From Streptomyces laurentii (GTDB lineage: Bacteria > Actinomycetota > Actinomycetes > Streptomycetales > Streptomycetaceae): 64,000 bases of DNA. The stretch covers positions 2,604,001-2,668,000 of the forward strand of contig AP017424.1 in assembly GCA_002355495.1 (NCBI GenBank), given 5' to 3'. Both the position numbers and the translations under genes were made by a program. The notes beneath the pieces were generated by a model. It searched no databases. It was not told the origin of the DNA and was given only the letters and a program-made list of their open reading frames with translations. Below are positions 43,443 through 51,362 of the stretch, piece by piece; within the stretch, counting starts at the first letter, position 1; each line of letters begins with the position of its first letter.

Positions 43443-44617
43443 GGTTCCTGCTTCACCGACGACAGCCCCGTCCGGGAGGACTCCCGTTGAGGTCTTACAC
43501 CGTCTCCACAGGCAGACGCCGCCAGCCCGGCGGCCAGGATGTTGCGTGCCGCGTTCACGTCGCGGTCGTGCACCACGCCGCAGTCGCATGTCCACTCACG
43601 GACGTTCAGAGGCATCTTCGACGCGATCGTGCCGCAGGCTCCGCACAGCTTCGAGCTGGGGAACCAGCGGTCGATCACGACAAGTTCACGCCCATACCAG
43701 GCGCACTTGTACTCCAGCATGGAGCGCAGCTCCGTCCACGACGCGTCGGAGATGGCGCGCGCGAGCGTGCCGTTCTTCAGCAGATTGCGGACGGTGAGGT
43801 CCTCGATCACGACCGTTTGGTTCTCACGGACGAGTCGAGTCGACAGTTTGTGCAGGAAGTCGCGGCGCCGGTCGGCGATCCGCGCATGAACCTTGGCGAC
43901 CTTGCGTCGGGCCTTCTCCCGATTCGCCGAGCCCTTCGCCTTCCGCGACATCTCCCGCTGCGCCTTGGCAAGGCGTACGCGGTCACACCGCTCATGCCTG
44001 GGGTTGGCGATCTTCTCCCCGGTCGACAGGGTCACCAGGGATGTAATGCCCGCGTCGATGCCGACAGCCGCACCGGTGGCCGGAGCCGGGACGATGGAGT
44101 CCTCGCACAGCAGGGACACGAACCAGCGGCCCGCGCTGTCACGGGAGACGGTCGCCGTCGTCGGCACCACGCCCTCGGGCAGGGGACGCGACCAGCGGAT
44201 ATCCAACGGCGCGGACATCTTCGCCAGCGTCAGCCGCCCATCACGCCACGTGAACGCGCTGCGGGTGTACTCGGCCGACGCCCCCGACTTCTTCCGGCTC
44301 TTGAAGCGCGGGTACTTCGCACGCCTGGCGAAGAAGTTACCGAACGCCGTCTGGAGATGACGCAATGCCTGCTGGAGGGGGACGGAGGACACCTCCGCCA
44401 GGAATGCGAGCTCCTCGGTCTTCTTCCACTGTGTCAGTGCGGCAGATGACTGCACATAGGAAATCCGGCGCTGCTCGCCGAACCAGGCCCGCGTGCGCTC
44501 CTCCAACGCCTTGTTGTACACCAAGCGCACGCAGCCGAACGTGCGCGACAGCTCAGCCGCCTGCCCGTCCGTGGGGTAAAAGCGGTACCTGAAAGCCCGC
44601 TTAACCAACTGCGCCAT
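43409..44617 (-). CDS. tnpB: TnpB RNA-guided endonuclease (IS605 family)
   Basis: A 402-residue TnpB starting MAQLVKRAFRYRFYPTDGQA, with an N-terminal wedge/helical region (VRLVYNKALEERTRAW, PRFKSRKK). The RuvC-like nuclease is complete: Asp188 in VGIDAGITS, Glu272 in VVIEDLTV and Asp353 in HDRDVNAARN. The zinc ribbon is formed by Cys325, Cys328 (LCGACG), Cys344 and Cys346 (TCDCG). With all catalytic residues present it should be an active RNA-guided DNA endonuclease that promotes retention of the element. It is transcribed against the des operon, and its stop is 15 bases from that of desB. It interrupts desB-desC continuity, which I recall as contiguous in other streptomycetes. Confidence 0.92.
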   Translation of the reverse strand: MAQLVKRAFRYRFYPTDGQAAELSRTFGCVRLVYNKALEERTRAWFGEQRRISYVQSSAALTQWKKTEELAFLAEVSSVPLQQALRHLQTAFGNFFARRAKYPRFKSRKKSGASAEYTRSAFTWRDGRLTLAKMSAPLDIRWSRPLPEGVVPTTATVSRDSAGRWFVSLLCEDSIVPAPATGAAVGIDAGITSLVTLSTGEKIANPRHERCDRVRLAKAQREMSRKAKGSANREKARRKVAKVHARIADRRRDFLHKLSTRLVRENQTVVIEDLTVRNLLKNGTLARAISDASWTELRSMLEYKCAWYGRELVVIDRWFPSSKLCGACGTIASKMPLNVREWTCDCGVVHDRDVNAARNILAAGLAASACGDGVRPQRESSRTGLSSVKQEPQRATAGTPRP

Positions 44618-44750
44618 ACCTCACACACTATCAAATTCCATGTGAGCTACGGGTGTCGAACGCCGACCGCGCACCCCACCCGCCCCTGACCTGCTCCGCA
44701 GGACAGCACTCCCCCGGCCGGAAGACCGGGGTATCCACGAAGGAGTCATG

Positions 44751-47135
44751 ATGACCGCCCCCGACGCCATACGCGTCCGTCCCCTCGACCCCGCCCGGGA
44801 CGCCGCGCTCGTCCACGGCTGGGTCACCCACCCCAAGGCCGTCTTCTGGATGATGGGGGACGCGTCGGTCCAGGACGTCGAGGACGCCTACGCGGAGATC
44901 GCCGCGCACCCGCACCACGACGCCTTCCTCGGCTACGTGGACGGCGAACCCGCCTTCCTCATGGAGCGCTACGACCCCGCACAGGTCGAACTCACCGGCC
45001 TGTACCCGCCGTTGCCCGGTGACGTCGGCATGCACTTCCTCGTCGCACCCTCCGACACGCCCGTGCACGGCTTCACCCGCCGGGTCATCACCGGCGTGAT
45101 GCGCGCGCTGTTCGCCGACCCGGCCACCGCCCGGGTGGTCGTCGAGCCCGATGTCGGCAACACCGCCGTGCACGCCCTCAACGCGGCCGTCGGGTTCGTG
45201 CCCGAGCGGGAGATCGACAAGCCGGAGAAGCGGGCGCTGCTCAGCTTCTGCACCCGCGCCGCCTTCGAGGCCGCGACCGGGAGCACCACCGTCGCCGCGG
45301 CCACGAACATCCCCGGGACGACGGAGGCCGCCCCGGCCCTCCGCACGCACGCCGCCCTGCCGGCCGCCGACGCCGTCGCGCACCTCACCCCCGCCCGCTG
45401 GGCCGATGCCACCCGGGCGCTGATCCGCAAGGCGCTCGCCGAGTTCGCCCACGAGCGGCTGCTGACCCCGCGCGCACGGCCCGACGGGGGCTACGAGATC
45501 GCGAGCGACGACGACCGCACGACGTACCGCTTCACCGCCGACCGCTACGCCCTCGACCACTGGCAGGTCCACCCCGAGTCGATCACCCGTCATCGCGAGG
45601 GCCGCGAACTCCCCCTGGACGCCCTGGCGTTCGTCACCGAGCTGCGCGGCGCGCTCGGCCTGTCCGACGCGGTCCTGCCGGTGTACCTGGAGGAGATCTC
45701 CGCCACCCTCGCCGGTACGGCCTTCAAGGCGACCAAGCCGCCGGTCGCCGCCGCCGAGCTGGCCCGGTCCGGCTTCCAGGACATCGAGACCGGGATGACC
45801 GAGGGCCACCCCTGCTTCGTCGCCAACAACGGGCGGCTCGGCTTCGGCATCGACGAGTACCGCGCGTACGCCCCCGAGGCCGCCGCGCCCGTCCACCTCG
45901 TCTGGCTGGCCGCGCACCGCGACCGGACCACCTTCACCGCCGGGGACGGCCTCGACTACGAGAGCTTCGTCCGCGCCGAGCTGGGAGACCCGGCCGTCGA
46001 CGGCTTCGCCGCCACGCTCGCCGCCCGCGGCCTGGACCTCGCCGACTACCTGCTCGTGCCGGTGCACCCCTGGCAGTGGTGGAACAAGCTGAGCGTCACG
46101 TTCGCCGCCGAGGTCGCGCAGGAACGCCTGGTGTACCTGGGCGAGGGCGCCGACGCGTATCTGGCCCAGCAGTCCATCCGTACCTTCTTCAACTCTTCCG
46201 ACCCGGCGAAGCACTATGTGAAGACGGCCCTGTCCGTCCTCAACATGGGCTTCATGCGCGGCCTCTCGGCCGCCTACATGGCGGCCACTCCCGCCATCAA
46301 CGACTGGCTGGCCGGGCTGATCGCGGCCGACCCGGTGTTCACCGCGGCCCGGTTCTCGATCATCCGCGAGCGGGCGGCCGTCGGCTACCGGCATCTGGAG
46401 TACGAGGCGGCCACCGACCGCTACTCCCCCTACCGCAAGATGCTCGCCGCGCTGTGGCGCGAGTCGCCGGTGGCCTCCCTCGGCGCGGGCGAGCGGCTCG
46501 CCACCATGGCCTCGCTGCTGCACACCGACGGGGCGGGCGCGTCCTTCGCGGGCGCGCTGATCAAGGACTCGGGGCTCGCCCCGGCCGACTGGCTGCGCCG
46601 CTACCTCGACGCCTATCTGCTGCCGGTGCTGCACAGCTTCTACGCGTACGACCTGGCGTACATGCCGCACGGCGAGAACGTGATCCTGGTCCTGGACGAG
46701 CGCGGCACGGTGGTCCGGGCGGTCTTCAAGGACATCGCCGAGGAGATCGTGGTCATGGACCCGGACGCGGCGCTGCCGCCGGCGGTGGAGCGGATCCGCG
46801 CCGACGTCCCCGAGGACATGCGCCTCCTCTCCGTCTTCACCGACGTCTTCGACTGCTTCTTCCGCTTCCTGGGCGCCGGCCTGGCGGCCGAGGGCGCACT
46901 CGCCGAGGACGACTTCTGGCGGACGGTCGCCGCGTGCGTCCGGGAGTACCAGGCGTCCCGCCCCGAACTGTCCGACCGCTTCGAGCGGTACGACATGTTC
47001 GCGCCCGCCTTCGCGCTGTCCGCCCTCAACCGGCTCCAGCTGCGCGACAACCGCCAGATGGTGGACCTGGCGGACCCGTCGGGAGCGCTGCAGCTGGTCG
47101 GCGAGCTGGAGAACCCGATCGCGCGGTTCGCCTGA
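44751..47135 (+). CDS. Fused DesC-DesD: N-hydroxycadaverine acyltransferase + desferrioxamine synthetase
   Basis: A 794-residue single reading frame. Residues 1-185 form a GNAT acyltransferase (VRPLDPARDAALVHGWVTHP, FLMERYDPAQVELTGLYPP, MHFLVAPSDTPVHGF, TARVVVEPDVGNTAVHALNA) equal to DesC, which acylates N-hydroxycadaverine with succinyl- or acetyl-CoA. After a linker of about 30 Ala/Thr-rich residues comes the IucA/IucC-type NIS synthetase DesD: AHERLLTPRARPDGGYEI, GHPCFVANNGRLGFGIDEYR, LVPVHPWQWWNKL, QQSIRTFFNSSDPAKHYVKTALS, MPHGENVILVLD and the FhuF-like end. No start codon exists at the junction. ATG 44751 is preferred over 44748 for ribosome-site spacing (AAGGAG). In S. coelicolor these are separate genes. 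Confidence 0.88.
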   Translation: MTAPDAIRVRPLDPARDAALVHGWVTHPKAVFWMMGDASVQDVEDAYAEIAAHPHHDAFLGYVDGEPAFLMERYDPAQVELTGLYPPLPGDVGMHFLVAPSDTPVHGFTRRVITGVMRALFADPATARVVVEPDVGNTAVHALNAAVGFVPEREIDKPEKRALLSFCTRAAFEAATGSTTVAAATNIPGTTEAAPALRTHAALPAADAVAHLTPARWADATRALIRKALAEFAHERLLTPRARPDGGYEIASDDDRTTYRFTADRYALDHWQVHPESITRHREGRELPLDALAFVTELRGALGLSDAVLPVYLEEISATLAGTAFKATKPPVAAAELARSGFQDIETGMTEGHPCFVANNGRLGFGIDEYRAYAPEAAAPVHLVWLAAHRDRTTFTAGDGLDYESFVRAELGDPAVDGFAATLAARGLDLADYLLVPVHPWQWWNKLSVTFAAEVAQERLVYLGEGADAYLAQQSIRTFFNSSDPAKHYVKTALSVLNMGFMRGLSAAYMAATPAINDWLAGLIAADPVFTAARFSIIRERAAVGYRHLEYEAATDRYSPYRKMLAALWRESPVASLGAGERLATMASLLHTDGAGASFAGALIKDSGLAPADWLRRYLDAYLLPVLHSFYAYDLAYMPHGENVILVLDERGTVVRAVFKDIAEEIVVMDPDAALPPAVERIRADVPEDMRLLSVFTDVFDCFFRFLGAGLAAEGALAEDDFWRTVAACVREYQASRPELSDRFERYDMFAPAFALSALNRLQLRDNRQMVDLADPSGALQLVGELENPIARFA

Positions 47136-47160
47136 CCCCATAAGAAGAATCGACAAGACC

Positions 47161-47209
47161 CGGGCGCGGGTCCCGGCGGAGTACGGTCCTCCGCCGGGAC
47201 CCGCGCCCG
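47161..47209 (+). terminator. Terminator hairpin of the des operon
   Basis: CGGGCGCGGGTCCCGGCGGA (47161-47180) and its exact complement at 47190-47209 form a perfect 20-bp stem around nine bases, 26 bases after the desC-desD stop. Confidence 0.9.
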
Positions 47210-47296
47210 TCCGCGTCCGCGCGCGTGATCCGCCACGGTCGACGCCCCGCGTCCGCTTGCTCACCCTCCGTATCCCTGGCGCCCCTCCGACGATCA

Positions 47297-47308
47297 AGGT
47301 TTAGACCA
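47297..47308. promoter_or_regulatory. Near-consensus DasR site (dre)
   Basis: AGGTTTAGACCA matches the DasR core TGGTCTAGACCA at 10 of 12 positions. It lies upstream of the small gene and glmS. DasR is the GlcNAc-responsive GntR regulator of streptomycetes, and aminosugar genes are its usual targets. Confidence 0.5.
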
Positions 47309-47341
47309 ATCGGCCGGTTCAGGGGTGTGATCATGGCCGCA

Positions 47342-47369
47342 CTTGCCCGATATCGGGCAAGATTCTTGC
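47342..47369. promoter_or_regulatory. Overlapping palindromes CTTGC...GCAAG ahead of the small gene
   Basis: CTTGCCCGATATCGGGCAAG (47342-47361) is a perfect 20-bp palindrome. It shares its right half with GCAAGATTCTTGC (47357-47369), a second perfect palindrome; another GCAAG lies at 47389-47393. A candidate leaderless promoter TTGCAT (47366-47371) - 18 - CAAGAT (47390-47395) overlaps the array. This looks like a multi-site operator. Confidence 0.6.
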
Positions 47370-47401
47370 ATCGCTCCTCCGTCACGCCGCAAGATTCACG
47401 G

Positions 47402-47677
47402 GTGCTCGAACGCCGACCGTCGCACGACGACCTCATCGACCATCTGGTCCGCAGCACCGCGCTCCGCCGCGGTGAGGCCGCCCGGGTGGTGCTCGACGTG
47501 CTGGCGTACTTCGACGAGTCGACGGAGGAGTTCGTACGGCGCCGCCATCGCGAGCTCCAGGCCGGCGGTTCCGTGAACGCGCAGATCTTCGAACGGATCG
47601 CGTCCGAACTGCCGCACCGCGCCGTGGCGCCACCGGAGCTCTCCCTCCGGCAGCTGCGCCGCATCGTCTACGGCTGA
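47402..47677 (+). CDS. Conserved hypothetical protein upstream of glmS, 91 aa
   Basis: A small soluble helical protein: SHDDLIDHLVRSTALRRGEA, ARVVLDVLAYFDESTEEFVRR, NAQIFERIASELPHRAVAPP, ELSLRQLRRIVYG. Spacing and composition suggest a conserved actinobacterial family, but no function is recognised. I place the start at GTG 47402, because the in-frame stretch from ATG 47333 is full of codons rare in Streptomyces (CTT, TAT, AGA, TTG, TCA) and consists of palindromes. If ATG 47333 (with AGGGGTG upstream) were used the protein would have 114 residues. It lies 56 bases before glmS and is probably co-transcribed. Confidence 0.7.
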   Translation: MLERRPSHDDLIDHLVRSTALRRGEAARVVLDVLAYFDESTEEFVRRRHRELQAGGSVNAQIFERIASELPHRAVAPPELSLRQLRRIVYG

Positions 47678-47733
47678 GACCGGCTGGGAAGCGGCCGAGC
47701 ACCACCACCACACTTTGGAGGGTCAACACTCGT

Positions 47734-49551
47734 ATGTGCGGAATCGTCGGTTACATCGGCAAGCGTGACGTCGCCCCCCTGCTGCTCGAAGGACTGCAGC
47801 GCCTGGAGTACCGGGGTTACGACTCCGCCGGCATCGTCGTCACCAGCCCCAAGGCCGCCGGCCTGAAGATGGTCAAGGCCAAGGGCCGGGTCCGCGACCT
47901 GGAGGCCCGGGTCCCCAAGCGCTTCGCGGGCACCACCGGCATCGCGCACACCCGCTGGGCCACCCACGGCGCCCCGAGCGACGTCAACGCCCACCCGCAC
48001 CTCGACCCCGAGAACAAGGTCGCCGTCGTCCACAACGGCATCGTCGACAACGCGGCCGAGCTGCGCGTCCGCCTGGAGGCCGAGGGCGTCGTCTTCGCGT
48101 CCGAGACCGACACCGAGGTCATCACCCACCTCATCGCCCGCTCCCAGGCCGACACCCTGGAGGAGAAGGTCCGCGAGGCGCTGGCCCGCATCGAGGGCAC
48201 GTACGGCATCGCCGTCATGCACGCCGACTTCAACGACCGCATCGTGGTGGCCCGCAACGGCTCCCCGGTCGTCCTCGGCATCGGCGAGAAGGAGATGTTC
48301 GTCGCCTCCGACGTCGCCGCCCTGGTCGCCCACACCCGCCAGGTCGTCACCCTCGACGACGGCGAGATGGCCACCCTCAAGGCCGACGACTTCCGCACGT
48401 ACACCACGACCGGCGCGTCCACCCAGGCCACGCCCGAGACCGTGGAGTGGGAGGCCGCCTCGTACGACATGGGCGGCCACGACACGTACATGCACAAGGA
48501 GATCTCCGAGCAGCCCGACGCGGTCGACCGCGTGCTGCGCGGCCGGATCGACGACCGCTTCTCCACCGTGCACCTCGGCGGCCTGAACCTGGACGCCCGC
48601 GAGGCCCGCTCCATCCGCCGCATCAAGATCCTCGGCTGCGGCACCTCGTACCACGCCGGTCTCATCGGCGCCGGTCTCATCGAGGGCATGGCCCGCATCC
48701 CGGCCGACGCCGAGCCGGCCTCCGAGTTCCGCTACCGCAACCCGGTCGTCGACCCCGACACCCTCTACATCGCGGTCTCCCAGTCCGGCGAGACGTACGA
48801 CGTGCTCGCCGCCGTCCAGGAGCTGAAGCGCAAGGGCGCCCGGGTCCTCGGCGTCGTCAACGTGGTCGGCTCCGCGATCGCCCGCGAGGCGGACGGCGGC
48901 ATGTACGTGCACGCCGGCCCCGAGGTCTGCGTCGTCTCCACCAAGTGCTTCACCAACACCGTCGTCGCCTTCGCGCTCCTCGCGCTGCACCTCGGCCGGA
49001 TCCGCGACCTGTCCGTCACCGACGGCAAGCGGATCATCGAGGGCCTGCGCCGGCTGCCCGGCCAGATCGAGGAGATCCTCAAGAGCGAGGACGAGATCAA
49101 GCAGCTGGCCAAGCAGTACGCGGACGCGCAGTCGATGATGTTCATCGGCCGTGTCCGGGGCTACCCGGTCGCTCTGGAGGCCTCCCTCAAGCTGAAGGAG
49201 ATCTCCTACATCCACGCCGAGGCCTACCCGGCCTCCGAGCTGAAGCACGGCCCGCTGGCCCTCATCGAGCCGGCCCTGCCGACGGTCGCGATCGTCCCCG
49301 ACGACGACCTGCTGGAGAAGAACCGCGCCGCCCTGGAGGAGATCAAGGCCCGCAGCGGCCCGATCCTCGCCGTCGCGCACCAGCCGCAGGAGAAGGCCGA
49401 CCACACCATCGTCGTGCCGAAGAACGAGGACGAGCTGGACCCCATCCTCATGGGCATCCCGCTGCAGCTCCTCGCCTACCACACGGCGCTCGCCATGGGC
49501 CGCGACATCGACAAGCCGCGGAACCTGGCCAAGTCCGTCACGGTCGAGTAG
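47734..49551 (+). CDS. glmS: Glucosamine-fructose-6-phosphate aminotransferase
   Basis: A 605-residue GlmS starting MCGIVGYIGKRDVAPLLLEG with the catalytic Cys exposed after Met removal. The glutaminase domain (1-240) has RGYDSAG, THTRWATHG-type (AHTRWATHGAPSDVNAHPHL) and FASETDTEVITHLI. The two SIS isomerase domains have CGTSYHAGLIGAGLIE, VSQSGETYDVLAAVQELKRKG and ASLKLKEISYIHAEAYPASELKHGPLALIE, with the C-terminal tail DKPRNLAKSVTVE that binds fructose 6-phosphate. It makes glucosamine 6-phosphate for peptidoglycan and aminosugars. Streptomyces usually carry more than one glmS, so this may be the second copy. The ribosome site GGAGGG lies 13 bases upstream. Confidence 0.95.
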   Translation: MCGIVGYIGKRDVAPLLLEGLQRLEYRGYDSAGIVVTSPKAAGLKMVKAKGRVRDLEARVPKRFAGTTGIAHTRWATHGAPSDVNAHPHLDPENKVAVVHNGIVDNAAELRVRLEAEGVVFASETDTEVITHLIARSQADTLEEKVREALARIEGTYGIAVMHADFNDRIVVARNGSPVVLGIGEKEMFVASDVAALVAHTRQVVTLDDGEMATLKADDFRTYTTTGASTQATPETVEWEAASYDMGGHDTYMHKEISEQPDAVDRVLRGRIDDRFSTVHLGGLNLDAREARSIRRIKILGCGTSYHAGLIGAGLIEGMARIPADAEPASEFRYRNPVVDPDTLYIAVSQSGETYDVLAAVQELKRKGARVLGVVNVVGSAIAREADGGMYVHAGPEVCVVSTKCFTNTVVAFALLALHLGRIRDLSVTDGKRIIEGLRRLPGQIEEILKSEDEIKQLAKQYADAQSMMFIGRVRGYPVALEASLKLKEISYIHAEAYPASELKHGPLALIEPALPTVAIVPDDDLLEKNRAALEEIKARSGPILAVAHQPQEKADHTIVVPKNEDELDPILMGIPLQLLAYHTALAMGRDIDKPRNLAKSVTVE

Positions 49552-49619
49552 CGGGCCGTCCGGGCCTGTCCCCCGGACCCCCGCCCGCGGGCCTGTCCCC
49601 GCGGTCGGCCGGACACGGC

Positions 49620-49654
49620 GGAGCCCCCGCGCATCCCAGGTGCGCGGGGGCTCC
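49620..49654 (+). terminator. Terminator hairpin after glmS
   Basis: GGAGCCCCCGCGCA and TGCGCGGGGGCTCC form a perfect 14-bp stem with a seven-base loop, followed by GCGCTTTG. It lies 69 bases after the glmS stop. Confidence 0.88.
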
Positions 49655-49844
49655 GCGCTTTGCCTTCACGGCAGCCGCGAGGCTTACGGGGTGTCAGGTC
49701 CCCATCCGGGAGGGCGTGTTGGGCCGGACGGGGGCACGCCGGGCCGCGCCCGAGGGCCATACGGGCTCACGGGGCGGCACCGGTCGGTCGGCGGCTGTTC
49801 CGGGCGGTCCTGGTGCTGACGGACGCTCACAGGCGCTCGTGGCA

Positions 49845-50366
49845 CTACGGGATGACGATGACGGGACGCTGGGCGCGGCGCGCCAGGCGGCCGGCGACCG
49901 AGCCGAAGATGCGCCCGACGATGCCGTGCGTGGATCCGACGACGATGGCGTCCGCCGCGTACTCCCGCCCGACCTCCTCGAGTTCGTGGCAGATGTCCCC
50001 GCCCCGCTCGACGAGGATCCAGGGCACCTCGGACAGGTGCTCGGCACAGGCGAGTTCGAGGCCGAGCACCTCGGTCCGGTGGTCCGGCACGTCCACGAAC
50101 ACGGGTGGTTCGCAGCCGGCCCACACGGTGGTGGGGAGTCGGTTGGCCACGTGCACGATGATCAGGCCGGAACCCGATCTACGGGCCATGCCGATGGCGT
50201 ACGCGAGGGCGCGTTCACTGGATGTCGAGCCGTCGAAACCCACGACGACTCCGTGCCGGAAGGCCGGATCGCAGGCATGACGGGGCTGTTCCACCGCGAG
50301 GGGGTCGACCGTGGAATCGGCGACGCGCTTGCGGTCCGCGGGTTCGGGGAATTCGTGACCGGCCAT
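49845..50366 (-). CDS. Universal stress protein (UspA family)
   Basis: A 173-residue single-domain Usp. The N-terminal 35 residues are a variable tail. The fold begins GVVVGFDGSTSSERALAYAI, followed by LIIVHVANRLP and ERGGDICHELEEVGREYAADAIVVGSTH. The ATP-binding signature GSTHGIVGRIFGSVAGRLARRAQRPVIVI is intact (G-2x-G-9x-G-S/T), so it is an ATP-binding member. Such proteins respond to hypoxia, starvation or stationary phase in the cytoplasm. It is monocistronic and divergent from the adpA upstream region. Confidence 0.9.
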   Translation of the reverse strand: MAGHEFPEPADRKRVADSTVDPLAVEQPRHACDPAFRHGVVVGFDGSTSSERALAYAIGMARRSGSGLIIVHVANRLPTTVWAGCEPPVFVDVPDHRTEVLGLELACAEHLSEVPWILVERGGDICHELEEVGREYAADAIVVGSTHGIVGRIFGSVAGRLARRAQRPVIVIP

Positions 50367-51362
50367 CGGTGTCTCGGCGAAGAGAGTCCTCTGAGGAGGA
50401 ACGGAAAGGACGGGGAGCGGAACAACGGTTGGCGGCGGAGCTGTGTCCGGGAATCATCTTCCCAAGCCCATACCCCCAAGGGTACGGCGGCACTCCTCTC
50501 GTGCCCAGGTACGCCACCGGGAGCGTTCGTACGGTTCCAGGGAGCATGCACGAGGCCCTTGCCCTAGCGCAATGCCGGAAAGTCCCTCTCCGTATCCGTT
50601 CGGCCCCCGATCGGCCCTCGCACGCGGCCGGTGCGGGCCGCGCGCGAGGTGAACGGAGTCTTCCGTTCCCCATTTGCCCAGGTCAGCGCCTTCTCCTCCG
50701 CGCGCGGCCGCCTCCCCGCCGTCACCCCTCGACCGTCAGCTCGACGTCCACCCGGCTCCGCACGCGTCAGCCGGGACGGTGACGTCCGTCCGCGCGCCGT
50801 CCGGGCTCCCCGGCGTGCGCCGCCCGGCCCGAGTGGTGCGCGGGGCGCTCGCCGGCGCGCGCCGAGGAGGTCGGGTCCCAGCCGATTCCCGCCCGCGCCA
50901 GGCCCGCCCGAGCGCCCCGTCGCGCCTCCACGAGCCCGCGCCCGGACCTCTTTCCTCTCGCTCTTCCACCGCCGTCGTCCGGCGCCACAGCCGCCACCCG
51001 CCGGTAACCTCGCACCGCCACACGCCTACGGCACGGTAACCACCCGGGGAGTTGACAGGCTCGTACAGCCGACCCCGTACGTTTTCGGCCAACTTCCAAA
51101 GATCGGCCATTCCGTGGCCGAAGAGCGGTCAACCCGCATTCCCCCAGGCGTGACCGCCCCCGGGCGCGCCATACGATCGAACGCTTCGCGCCAAGTTGTC
51201 ATGTCGACAATGTGCCGGAAGGAGAAGTTGTCACGACGGCGCCACGGGACACAGTAGATTCGATCATGGGTACCGAAGACTGGGGTCTCGCGCAAAACCA
51301 AGGGGAAACGTGGCAATCCGACACGACCAGGGAGACGCCAACACCGAGGGGGGCTTAGCGTC
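50367..51362. promoter_or_regulatory. About 1 kb of non-coding DNA upstream of adpA
   Basis: I see no convincing gene here. Long open frames exist, but they are Arg/Pro-rich shadows without ribosome sites. TTGACA at 51052-51057 is a likely -35 element for adpA with only a weak -10 (CCGTAC or TACGTT), about 300 bases before the start. TTGTC-ATGTC-GACAA at 51196-51210 is a perfect inverted repeat in the presumed leader. A 30-codon open frame runs from ATG 51266 to TAG 51358, ending four bases before adpA. Long regulatory upstream regions are known for adpA. Confidence 0.65.

Larger units (their letters stand above)
43391..44634 (-). mobile_element. IS605/IS1341-type element with tnpB only, inserted between desB and desC-desD
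   Basis: The region between the des genes holds a single antisense tnpB and no tnpA. On the minus strand the right end reads hairpin - GCGAAGTCAA and stops at 43391 with TCAA, the right-end tetranucleotide known from IS608-type elements. The left side shows TTGAT at 44634-44630 (minus strand), only 13 bases before tnpB. TTGAT is a known target motif (TAM) of related elements, but this left boundary is uncertain and the element could extend further towards 44740. No target duplication is seen or expected for this class. Confidence 0.7.

Noticed and set aside
47333..47401. ATG 47333 as start of the small gene before glmS
   Set aside because: The extra 23 codons are rich in codons rare in Streptomyces and coincide with nested palindromes, so they look regulatory. 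Not fully excluded.
50631..51257. 208-codon frame in the adpA upstream region
   Set aside because: Arg/Pro/Ala-rich with many rare residues and no ribosome site; it overlaps the likely adpA promoter.
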